Origin: Liolophura sinensis
Lineage: Eukaryota > Mollusca > Polyplacophora > Chitonida > Chitonidae
Assembly: GCF_032854445.1 (NCBI RefSeq)
Contig: NC_088304.1
Location: 29,645,732-29,709,731 of the forward strand
Reading direction: 5' to 3'
DNA length: 64,000 nt
Below are positions 10,241 to 22,100 of the stretch, one piece after another (the stretch's first letter is position 1; the number at the start of each line of letters is the position of its first letter). The notes beneath the pieces are model-generated. The model had not been told where the DNA came from. It saw only the letters and a program-made list of their open reading frames with translations, and did no database searches. Both the position numbers and the translations under genes were made by a program.

Positions 10241-11985
10241 TCCTGCTTGAGTTTTTGGAAGAAAAGGTAGGATTTGTTACCAGTGTTTTTTAGCTCTGAA
10301 CTTTTGTTATGTGGAGTGTCATCTGTTCGTCGTTTCTTTCCTCTTTACTGGATAAAAGTGTGCCTAAGAATATCTTGTTTCGTGAAGAGAAAGAAAAAGT
10401 ACACCACGAAGGAATCATGTTACTCTAAAAGTCGCTTGCTGTACAAAATTGTATCTAAATGCAGTTTTTATCGTTTACAAGAAAATACATCAAGAAAGTT
10501 TTGCTGTCGTCAAGGCATATTACGGTTAAGTGAGTTTACATGTTTGTGTCCGTTTTCAAGGTAAAAACCGGACACGAACATGTAAGTGTTTTGAAGAAAA
10601 AGATGCATGCCATAGGAAAGCAAAACTATGAGAGCGGAAATACAATTTTCCTTTTTCTTATTAGAAATTGGTTGCGTGGTGACGGACGGTTTTACTCTCT
10701 TCGAGCCAACAACCCGTTAGTTGACTGTTTCACGCGAACACGCACCGAATTCCAGAAAGGTTCCTGAAGGTTAGCTTGAAGTCAACTCGTGTCACGGGCT
10801 GGGATTAACCTATCTGCTGATCAGAAGAGTCTACTAAGATTGCGTGCCATTAACGACTTTGATGGCGCATACGTGTGCAATGGCCCAATGATTTACAAGC
10901 ACACAAATGCAAAGTTGACTCAGGGCACTCCCAGACACTTTCATAGCATCTATCGGTTTCAGTTTCTTTATGACTATGAGGCCCTTGTCTGGGTCTTTGA
11001 GATAATTCCGTATGAGGTAACGTAGTCGCAGTCTATCTTATCGTGTATACCAATACGTATTTCGTGTGGTATCGTACAGGACGCGATCAATGCGAGATAC
11101 ACATGGCTATGCGGAGTCTTGTGCTCATCTCAAAATTAAAAATGGATGTCGCTGGTGAGGAAGAAAATTGAATCAATTTAGGATATTCAGATGTATTGCT
11201 ACGCCCCAGTTAATGTGAAGCGGTTGTTCGAAGTCCAGATCTTGTTAGTCAGTCGAGGCATTGGATTGGGTTGTGGCCTTAAGAGCGACGTGAGGCGGAT
11301 TTCCGCATTGTCCTCACTACATTATATTACATTAGCCTAATTCTTCTAATTTTTGAAACAGATATTAGTTGTGTTGAAACTAGAATATTGCATTTCTTTA
11401 TCAGCTTTTTGGAAAAGTAAAGATATAAGTATGTTGTCCATTAGATGGTCTAACCGTGTGAGAGAAAACAAACTCAATACTCAATACAATTACATACATA
11501 TAGACCAAAATGATCAGGCCAGTTTTCCCAAAAATTAAAAAATATTGGGTACATGAAGATATTTGCTTAATTGGGTAAAATAATCATGACATGAACAAAA
11601 AGCACTAATTACATGTCATAAGTATATGTTATGTTATTTCTGACATTTCTTTACGTTTACCATCCAAAAGCCCTTGTGTCCTCGAACTATGCGAGGATGT
11701 GTGAGAGAGAAATGCTTAAAATTTCGCATGGAATAGCCAATTCTACTATGATGTAAAAGATGTTGCATTCACGACACATGTTCAGTACACGTATTTGTAG
11801 CTTAATTTTGATATACTTCTCAGACAATAATATATTTCAAGAAAAACCTTTGTTGAGTGATACTTTTTCTACTGGTTTTTGAGAGTCATTGAATGTGAAC
11901 CTCAAAACGGTGTATGTACCAACACTATCGCGCATGATCAGATATAGAAAGATTAAGCAGGACTTAAGTAAATAAATATTGCCAG
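10241..11985. other. no recognisable gene; contains a hairpin
   Basis: Open stretches at 10274-10564 and 10789-11025 lack ATG starts and known motifs. The 50-nt hairpin at 10536-10585 is listed separately. The remainder is AT-rich and unremarkable. Confidence 0.4.
10536..10585. other. 50-nt near-perfect hairpin
   Basis: The left arm ttacatgtttgtgtccg (10536-10552) pairs with cggacacgaacatgtaa (10569-10585) over 17 positions with one G-U type pair. Flanking tttt/aaaa in the loop can extend the stem. The size is smaller than a usual miRNA precursor, so no function is assigned. Confidence 0.6.
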
Positions 11986-11989
11986 ACAG

Positions 11990-13650
11990 GCCACTATACC
12001 GACACATTTATCAGTTTTCCGGTATAGAAAGAATAAATGGTTAAGGTTTCACGCTACACTGACAGAATACGTTGACATTTACAGTCACTATACCGACATA
12101 TTTATCAGTTGGAACTCTAGAAAGAATGAGTGGTTGATGTTTTACGCTACATTGACAGTATACATTGACACTGACAGACACTATACCGACACATTTATCA
12201 GTTTGTCGGTCTAGAAAGAATAAATGGTTGAGGTTTCACGCTACACAGACAGTATACATTAACATTTACAGTCACTATATCGACACATTCATCAGTTTGT
12301 AACACTAGAAAGAATGAGTGGTTGAGGTTTCACGCTACATTGCCAGCATACATTGACATAGACAGTCACTAAACTGACACATTTATCAGTTTGTACCACT
12401 AGAAAGAATAAATGGTTGAGGTTTCACGCTACACAGACAGTATACATTAACATTTACAGTCACTATATCGACACATTCATCAGTTTGTAACACTAGAAAG
12501 AATGAGTGGTTGAGGTTTCACGCTACATTGCCAGCATACATTGACATAGACAGTCACTAAACTGACACATTTATCAGTTTGTACCACTAGAAAGAATGAG
12601 TTGTTGGGGTTTTACAATACATAGACAGTATACATTGACACTGACAGTTACTATACCGACACATTCATCAGTTTGTCTCATTACAATGAATGAGTGGTTG
12701 ATGTTTTACGCTACATTGACAGTATACATTGATACTGACACTCACTAAACTGACACATTTATCAGTCTGTCCCTCTACAAAGAATGAGTGGTTGAGGTTT
12801 CACGCTACATTGACAGTATACATTGACACCGACAGTCACTATACCGACACATTTATCAGTTTGTAACACTAGAAAGAACGAGTGGTTGAAGTTTTACGCT
12901 ACATTAACAGTACACATTGACACTGACAGTTACTATACCGACACATTTATCAGTTTGTCCCACTAGAAAGAATGAGTGGTCGAGGTTTTACGCTACATTG
13001 ACAGTATACATTGACACTGACAGTCACTATACCGACACATTTATCAGTTTATCCCATTACGAAGAATGAGGGGTTGAGGTTTCACGCTACATTGACAGTA
13101 TACATTGACATAGGCAGACACTATACTGACATATTTATCAGTTTGTAACTCTAAAAAGAATGAGTGGTTGATGTTTTACGCTACATTGACAGCATACATT
13201 GACATAGGCAGACACTATACTGACATATTTATCAGTTTGTCCCATTAGAAAGAATGAGTGGTTGAGGTTTTACACTACGTTGACAGTATACATTGAAACA
13301 GACAGTCACTATACCGACACATTTATCTAGTTTGCCCCACTAAACAGAATGAGTGGTTGAAGTTTTACACCACGTTGACAGTATACATTGACACTAACAG
13401 TCATTATACCGACACATTTATCTAGTTTGCCCCACTAATCAGAATGAGTGGTTGAGGTTTTACACTACGTTGACAGTATACATTGACACTAACAGTCATT
13501 ATACCGACACATTTATCTAGTTTGCCCCACTAATCAGAATGAGTGGTTGAGGTTTTACACTACGTTGACAGCATACATTGACACTAACAGTCACTATACC
13601 GACACATTTATCTTGTTTGCCCTACTAGATAGAATGAGTGGTTGAGGTTT
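11990..13650 (+). repeat. 94-bp tandem array, about 17 copies
   Basis: Landmark gaatgagtggttgaggtt recurs every 94 bp (12128, 12222, 12316, 12410). Each unit also has acagtatacattgacac, accgacacatttatcagttt and a segment like tttacgctacattgac. Two adjacent units (from about 12240) are repeated almost exactly 188 bp later, a recent two-unit duplication. Units near 13300-13620 form a separate, more similar subset. Confidence 0.93.
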
Positions 13651-14440
13651 TACGCTGCGGTGTCAGACAACATTGGCAGTAATTCAACCATTTGGAAGAT
13701 GAGGCTTAACACCATGGTGATTTTTCATACATATCATGCTGAATTACAACAATATCAAGCGATATGAAGCTTATTGTAGTTATTTTCCAGAAGAATGAGT
13801 GATTGAGATTAACGCCACATTGGCAGTAGTTGGGTTGTATTGTGATTTCCCAAGGGAACAAATACTCGGGGTTGGCAATATTTCAGCCATATCGTATTTT
13901 TTTCTCAGAGGAATAAATTGTTGAGACTTAACGCCACATAAGGCAGTATTTCCGCTGTATCGTGATGATTTCCCAGGAGAATAAATAATTGAGGTTTTCC
14001 GCCACATTGGCAGTATACCAGTTATAGTGGCCTTTTCTTAGACTTTGGCAGTATTTCAGCCAGTGATTTCTCCAGATAATGAATTATTGCGGTTTAACGT
14101 CACGTTGGCAGCATTTCAGTCATATCGTGGTGATTTCCCAGGAGAATGAGTGCTTGTGGTTTAACGCCACATTGGAAGTACATTAGCCATATGGTAATTT
14201 AGAGTAGAATGAATTATTGCGGTTTAACGCCACATTGGCTGTATTTCAGCTATTTGGTAATTTTCGAGTAGAATGAATGATTTTTGTCATTTCGTGATTT
14301 CTCCAGATAATGAATAATTGCGGTTTAACGTCACGTGGGCAGTATTTCAGTCATATGGTAATTTCCAGTAGAATGAATTATTTCGTTTAACGCCACTTTG
14401 GCAGTATTTCAAACCTATTGATGGGTTTCTGGGAAGAGGT
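13651..14440 (+). repeat. degenerate array of about 65-bp units
   Basis: The motif gaatgaattattgcggttta, then acgccacattggcagtattt and cagccatatcgtg, recurs irregularly (for example at 14142 and 14207, 65 bp apart). Its gaatga..ttga.ggttt.acgc.acattg core is the same as in the 94-bp array next to it, so both may descend from one dispersed element. Confidence 0.8.
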
Positions 14441-16800
14441 AATGGTTCAGATTTAACACCTTATTCGGACAATATTTCTGCATGCGCAGTATCCCCAATC
14501 CTCTCATTAAAGTGAAAGACAGCACCTGACTTATGTTTATGTCCACTTAAAGACTACCATTCAAAGTATCTTAAAGCATAATTAAATATTTTTCAACCCA
14601 GTAAAAGTTTAGTGAAACTCCGTCTTGTCACAGCTTCATCGCGCCTCCATTACTGAAAAAAAGAACAGCGCGTCTAAGTAAGCCTAAGGTCTACTAGGGG
14701 AGAAGAATGCTGTTTGGGCCAAAACGGTATGCTGCTGTCTGACATAACTTGTGATACCGTCGTTTGTAAATCAGTTGTTTTTGTCATCTGTGGTGGTCCG
14801 TAAACGATACAGATCTTTCCCACAACACTGTGTTAAATGGTCTTTGCGCTATACGTAAATAAATAGTTGTAAACGATCTCAAAATGATGTCGTATGCAGT
14901 GGTTTTGTGTTATCATACGTGACTTCATGGAGTGAATGGGTAAAGGCTATGTCACAGCTTAGGCCGCGCAATCTGATAGCAACGTGTCTCGATAAAATTC
15001 TCACGCTGGCTGCCTCGATTCACACCAGCCATTTGCGCAGTATTGTCATTTTGTTCTACCTGTTATTTGGTGAAATCTCATTAAAAAGTAAAGTATGATA
15101 GTTTTGAGAAAGCTGGACTATCCTGCTTTCGACTGAAATATGTTGTAGCCAGGTGCTGTCTTGTCCCTTAAGCGTTCCCATACCGTGTTTATCATGAAAA
15201 AACTGCATTTGACATCAATCTATTGTCCCAACGTTGCTTTAGTTTGAAGGAATAGAGTGATTTGCCCATTTTAAACTGACGGGGTAACCTGTGAAGACTT
15301 GTTCTGGATTCAAAGCTCAGACGGTACCAATGCGGCATCATGTATTGTTCTGTGATGAAGAAGCTTAAATATATTTCATGTGGCGTTTCATGAAAGTTAA
15401 TCTGTGACACGTTAAATTGGTGTGGTTTTATATGAAGTTCTTAAAGCTATCTTTTACTGTGGCGCCGTGACAAAACAGATTTTAAGAATTAACTGTGGGA
15501 TTGGATTTATAAACGCATCACCTGAATACCAGGTGTTATCATCACATATGATCATCATTACATGGTCATATAAAACCCAGCTAAAGCGAAGGATATGTAT
15601 GGGAAATCACTCGAGACAAACAACAGATTGATTGTGTGAAGTTAAGCTGTCCACCAATCACAAAGCTTGCCTTGCAATTATAACGGCAGATCTAAAGAAT
15701 ATAATCAGAAACCTGTAATTAGAAGTCACAAGATCTAACTTCTAACGTACGCATAGCACAGCCCTCACCAGACTCTCTCGCTTAAATATCACAGCGCCTT
15801 GGTTTTTGCGTCCCTGTGGGGCATTTCCCTCTACATAATGTTGCGTTACAAGCTCACAGAAGCATTAAGATCTGCTTGTCCGCCAGTTAGAGTGTTCAGA
15901 AGCTATCTGTTTTACCATGAACTGTTCACTTAACAAGGGACCTACGCGCAAGACATCCACATTTTGTTGGTTTGGCAGCGATTGCGAATTTGCGCCTGTT
16001 ACGGATTACATTACAGTCAGAACATTCACGTACCCGGTAGCATATTTTCTAACACATGCTGTACCGTGAGGCAAACGATTGTTAGTTGACAAGGCAACAC
16101 AGGAGATAGTGTCGTCTGGAAAGCGTAACCTTGAAACACGAAACTTTCGAATCCTTGACACTTCATTTCAGTTCTACCTCGCTCGTGTTATATATAATCG
16201 TGATATACAGTGATACATTACCTTTTCGTTCTTTTTTATTTTGACAGTTGAAAGAGCATTACACTGTGCTATCCTTTGATAGAGGTAATGTATTGTTATT
16301 CAGCCATTGCGCTTTCTGTTTCCAAAGTGTGTCCGGAGTTGGATACTATTATTACTCCATCCATCGTCCTAAGTGAACGATAGCAATGTTTAAACACCTG
16401 ACGCAGTTCAGAGAATAAACAGCATTTCCCACGCACTTCCACACTGCCCTGTAGTGGAAAAATTCAAGTACATTAGCCACCAAATTTTCAACTAAAGTGT
16501 CCATTCATCAATCATGAAGCACTTTTTACTCTACAAAGATTTGCTTAAATAGATGTACTGTAGAAATTGAACATTCAAAATGATGGATTTGTTTCGTGGC
16601 TTCATCGCACTATCGAAATATTTCTTCAAGGTTGTATCGACCTGGATCATCCATTATGGTTAACGACATGTATACGACTGTCTGTTTTTACGCATACATT
16701 CACCTTTTGTTACCACAGATATGACATCACGGGCCAGTAACGACTGCTTTTTACAACAAGTCTTAGTTTCCTTTAATGACAGAGCTAGCAATTTATTTGT
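14441..16800. other. no recognisable feature
   Basis: About 2.3 kb of unique sequence. Short open frames at 14907-15098, 15192-15410 (minus) and 15422-15631 show no motif, repeat or splice context that would support them. Confidence 0.4.
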
Positions 16801-16804
16801 ATAT

Positions 16805-17165
16805 TTACAGTGTATGCTCTTGGTTTTACGTCGTACTTGACTGATTTTCAGACATACAACCAGGAGGCGTCAATAGGTCTCCGTATATTTATATATATAC
16901 TGTGTCTTCCTGTAGCAAGGCGAGTCCCTGCCGTGCTGCCTCCACTGCCGAAGACATCAGACATGACATTCTACCCAGTCATATTATACTGACACCGGGC
17001 CAATCAGTTCTGTTTGCTTGCTTTGACCCCTTAGCGCTGAGCGCCAAGCGAGGTACTAACAGGTTTAAAGTCTTTGGTATGACCCGCCATGGGTTTGATC
17101 CCTGGTCTTCCGACTGGGAGGCGGACGCTCTAAGCATTAGGTCACCAAAGAGGTCCAATGCAATC
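16805..17165 (-). mobile_element. second SINE family, tRNA-headed, minus strand
   Basis: Read on the minus strand, 17160-17080 begins like a tRNA, with tgacctaatgcttagagcgt as A-box region and gggatcaaaccc as B box. It continues through a body containing gcctcgcttggcgctcagcg. The tail lies near 16805-16870. The same tRNA-like head occurs alone at 36509-36600. The head resembles a tRNA but pairs too poorly to be a functional gene. Confidence 0.65.
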
Positions 17166-17197
17166 TTTGTGATGAGTAAATAAAATATGTGCGCTTA

Positions 17198-18095
17198 ATT
17201 TAATAGAATAAAAATAATGCTGCAATAACAATATGCCCTAGCATCACTCACACACTGGAATAATAATAATGCTGCAATAACAATATGTTCTAGCATCACT
17301 CACACATCAGAATAATAATAATAATGCTGCAATAACACTACGTCCTAGCATCACTCACACACCAGAATAATAATAATGTTACAATAACACTACCTCCTAG
17401 CATCACTCACACACCGGAATAATAATAATGCTGCAATAACAATATGCCCTAGCATCACTCACACACCAGAATAACAATAATGCTACAATAACACTACGTC
17501 CTAGCATCACTCACACACCAGAATAATATTAATGCTGCAATAACACTACGTCCTAGCATCACTCACACACCAAAACAATAATAATGTTACAATAACACTA
17601 CGTCCTAGCATCACTCACACACCAAAATAATAATAATGCTGCAATAAGACTACGTCCTAGCATCATTCACACACCACAGTGACAACAATGCTTCAATAAC
17701 AATACGCTCTAGAATCAGTCACACACCATAATAATAATGCTGCAATAACAATTTGTTCTAGCATCACTTACACACCATAATAATAATAATGCTGCAATAA
17801 TAATATGTTCTAGTATCACTCACACACCAGAATAATAAAAATACTGCATTATTAATATGGTCTAGCATCACTTATACATCAGAATAATAATAATGCTGCA
17901 ATAACACTACGTCCTAGCATCACTCACACACCATAATAATAACAATGCTGCAATAACAATACTTTCTAGCATCACTTACACACCAGAATAATAATAATGC
18001 TGGAATAACAATACGTTCTAGCATCACTCACACACCATAATAATAATAATAATGCTGCAATAACAATACGTTCTAGAATCACTCACTCACCACAC
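17198..18095 (+). repeat. about 52-bp minisatellite, about 17 copies
   Basis: The unit contains ctagcatcactcacacacca, (aat)2-4, gctgcaataac and actacgtc. Unit length varies from 49 to 55 bp because the embedded AAT run changes length. It starts 30 bp after the end of the SINE at 16805-17165. Confidence 0.93.
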
Positions 18096-18826
18096 TTTAT
18101 GTTAAATCTAAAATATTATCGTTTTGACAGTATACGGAACAAAAGTAACCTTTTTTATCCACACGTTATATTGTTTGGTAATGGCTGCATATCATGTCAA
18201 ATGTCAATGTTAAGGGAACTGGAGTAAGTTTTAGGTATTGTTGTTCTCTGCACTGCCATACCAATGACGAGCATATGTGTTTATCAGAGGCTACCCGCGT
18301 GGTAAGTACAGGCCGCTATTTTAATCATCATAACGTCAATGCAAAGCTTATATGAATACATATAAACAAACATTCGCATACCAGCCGTCAACCCAAAATT
18401 AGGCGTTCCGAGTGAATAACCGCATAGCAAATTCCCCAAACGACGTTTAACCACCAAACCACCAAAGAACTGACAAAGTATATGAAGTACGGAATTAGGA
18501 CATAATCATGCATAGACAAGCAGTCAACAGTTTTCAATGATTGAAAAGACGCAAGGAATGTTCGAAGCGAATGACATACGTCACTGGCTACGGGAATTCC
18601 ACATGTGCCCCCTGGGCTTAATTAGCACTGTTTGGAGTTTATCGGATACCTCAAACCGATACTGGATTCAGAGTAACAGTTAAACACCGCTACACTTGGT
18701 TTAAACGTAAAGGCTGTCACACAGATTCTGGTCAAGTCGATAAACCGGCATCACAAGAAAACTAAGTTTGAACAAACTTAATGACTCGCCTCAGGCCTGT
18801 GACGTTCAAGCCGAGTTACTTGGTGG
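18096..18826. other. no recognisable feature
   Basis: Unique sequence between two arrays; nothing supportable. Confidence 0.4.
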
Positions 18827-19145
18827 CCTCGTTTTGACAATTTGGCCGATTTGGACAATTGGAACCTTATTCTGACAATCTGGCCGACCGGGACCTCATT
18901 CTGACAATCTGGCCAGCTCGGTCGCCATTCTGATAATCTGGTTGACTCGCACCTCATTCTGACAATCTGGCCGACTTGGATTTCATTCTGACAATCTGGC
19001 CGACTCAGGCCTCATTCTGACAATTTGACGAACCCGAACCTCATTCTGACAATCGGCGGACTCCAGTGTCTTTCTGATAATCTGACGGACTTGGGCCTCA
19101 TTCTGACGGACTCGGGCCTCATTCTGACAAGTGGCAGACTCTGGT
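18827..19145 (+). repeat. 29-bp minisatellite, about 11 copies
   Basis: The unit reads like cctcattctgacaatctggc followed by cgactcggg (cattct at 18926 and 18955, 29 bp apart). The Arg/Gln-rich minus-strand frame at 18983-19204 comes from this repeat. Confidence 0.9.
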
Positions 19146-22100
19146 CTGATCTTTTCGGAATCGGACGCCTTATTCGGACCAAAAACGGAGCGCGATCCTG
19201 ACATTAATCAATGCCACATCAGCTGGGATTCGGGAATCGTCAGCGTGCACTCTGCAACACGGAAATGGATTTCCTTTCGGCCGATTTTATAGCCTTTGGT
19301 GACAGGCAGAATTGGTCGTTTTTCCTGGAAGCTCACCTCCTCATATCCGGTTAGATTTATTCAACGTGACAAGCCGCTCTTTTTGGCGAAGGGAGCTTGT
19401 CCAGCAGCTTCAAATGTGAAAGGCCGCTATCGAAAAAGGTCCATTTATTAGCAATGCTGGAAAAACTGTGTACTTGTTTTGTCTAAAGATTGTGACAGAT
19501 TTCTCCGTTTGGGAAGACAGATTATTTAATAAAGCATATTTTTCCTAGTTTTCTAATACATGTACATTTTTTTTCGTGTGGCAAATCTATAATGTCAAAT
19601 ACAAGCTCCAGATAAGAAAGATTTCATTGAGTTTTGCGCCCTAAGTCCAAACACGGTAAGGCGCAGGAGACTCTCGTGTGGGCAGTTTGAGTATGCGCAG
19701 CCTGTCGTGTATCTGTACATCACAAGTGGGAATGTTCTTTATGAAGTTCCCAAATAACGGTGGTTTTCACCAGGCACTGTGTCGCCATTGTGTGAGTGAA
19801 ATATAGCGTCGGACACCAAAGAAAGATAAAATAAATCAGTGGAGATGTGAGATGCCCTGAAGCGGATGTAGGAGCAGCCCCCGGCTGTCTACAATGCGAA
19901 TTTGCTTTATCTAGTTCTAGTGTGGATGACTTTTAACGAACAGAAGTTCATCAGTTTCAACCTAATTAAGAATGAATGTCGTTTGCTGGGAAAGACTATA
20001 CAATGCGAATTTCCTGCATGAACGGTATGTTTAGGTGATTAGTTTCGTGTGTCAGGTCGATAGTCCTATCACATGAAGAACTCCTAGATGAAATTCTCAG
20101 ACTCTTTTTAGTTTCACAAATCACCGACTGCCATTGTCCTCCGGAGATAATATCATCAGTTGCCCAGAGAGACACAAAGACAAGAACTGTCCCCAGGAGT
20201 TATAGTTATGATGAACAATCAAACTACATAAAGCTAGGTCACTGATTGCAACGATTCACTTCATTGTATTTCTGTTGATATTTCACACCCCCAAAGACGT
20301 AATTTCCCGCTGACATTTCTTAACTGTAACAAGTCACCAATAACGCCGACGTTTGACCTTTGAGGAACACAAAAGATGCGTTCTCAGTTCATTGAAACAA
20401 GACAGGGTAACATTCGATACGAGATGAATAGCTGAAGGCGGTATTCCGAAGGCGGTGTCCTTTTGTGATTTAGCAGCTGAAGACATACACGCAATATCGT
20501 CAGAGTCAATATAACTGCACGCTCATGAACGCGGTAAAATGCATGGTTATCGTTAAGAGTTTGTAAGCCGTCAATATAAAACAGTATTTGATCTATATTT
20601 TCATATATGCGTGAATTTCTCGTTTTGCCTGTTTTTGAGAGTTCTGTTGATCATAGAATGATGTTTTTAAGTTTAATTGGTATCCTAAAGAAAATATTTT
20701 TGTGGCATTTATTTGCATATAAAAGAGAACTTTGTGGTCTAAGTTTTCCGGGCAAACACGATAGGTGTGAGATCTGTTGCAAGAGATGCACACCTAGTGA
20801 CTGAGCTGTTCGAAATAAAAGAGAACATTTGTGTGACGTTTCTAAAAAATTGCACATATTTTTTAGGAGTCTAAAACACTGCAAACTCACAGTTTCAACG
20901 CAACTCGCGCAAAGTGCTCATCAAGGCATTTTTTTTATCGGAACTTAGCTCAATTTACATATGATTTCCATTTGCACTTTGGGGTAATTTATATTTCCTT
21001 CATCTAGAGATGATTGTGAACTTAGCTTGCTTTAGAGTTAGCTTTAAAGTGTGGCGTTTAACCAGACCATTTAAATGTCAATTCTTTTTCTGTTAGACTC
21101 CACATGCATAACCTTTAACAGAGTGAACCATTAGTTAAAAACTGCATATAGCGCTCAGGTATTTGATCAACGTGCTGGTCTCGGCATCATAATCTATTGG
21201 CCTACCAAGGTCAGCCTAAGTTAAAATCACCGGTGAAAACACACTACCAAAGGGCAGACTTTTAATAAGCTAATACGGTGCGGAAATTACCCGAATCACA
21301 GCCCGTGAGGCCAGTGAACAAATTGATACGCCGCTTTCCTTCCACACGGAGCCGGCAATTTCCTGGACCCGTTCAACTTGTCGAACCTACATGCCTGTGT
21401 AACTCTAAATTCTGACCAGACCGGGATTTTCAGTTCGTGAATCCAGAAAATGCTAGTCTGTGTAGTCCATACATGTGACGCACTCTCCATTAGGGACACC
21501 TATTATAGGTTTTGTTATGGTCTCTCTTACCTATGTAGACTTTACTTCGTGACTTAAGAACATGCGTATCTGGCAGGTGAACATCCGCTCTAGAACATCC
21601 GCCATATTTCACGGACATTATCGCTGTCACATAGGTCACGTGATTCTGATTTGTTTTTGTTCACCACCGGATTCCGTCAACCAAGCCATGATATGACCCA
21701 GACTTCGGAGTGTCTTTCTCTAGAAAACCCCACTAGCGCTTGGCCATTGAAACCATTTATCTGAGTCCCATTGGCTTCTCTTTGTCCAACATGAAGTGTT
21801 CATATACAAGCATAAGCCAAACGCTATTTAAATATTTAAGTAATTGCTTAGGCAAAACACTTTTGCTAAAATCTAACTACTGAGAAAGTTTAGTGAAGCA
21901 GAGCATTGCGCAAAAACTTTGGTTTTGTACAGGAGCAGTCAGTCCCACCCCCACCCATAAAAAAGGAAAAAACAAGCGGAATTATTTCAGTGTAGGTTAA
22001 AACGAAAAGCCATTCAAGCGTTTGTATAACTGCCTTAGACATTGAAGGCAATCACGCTGTCAGGGCTGAGAAGTCAGTTTCAACGCTATTCCTTTTCCAA

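Noticed and set aside
10274-11025. Three consecutive plus-strand open stretches that look like a small gene
   Set aside because: Two of the three need non-ATG starts (TTG, GTG), they are in different frames, and no motif or splice pair links them.
17075-17160. tRNA gene on the minus strand
   Set aside because: The head is tRNA-like but mismatched in the stems, continues into a SINE body, and recurs truncated at 36509-36600.
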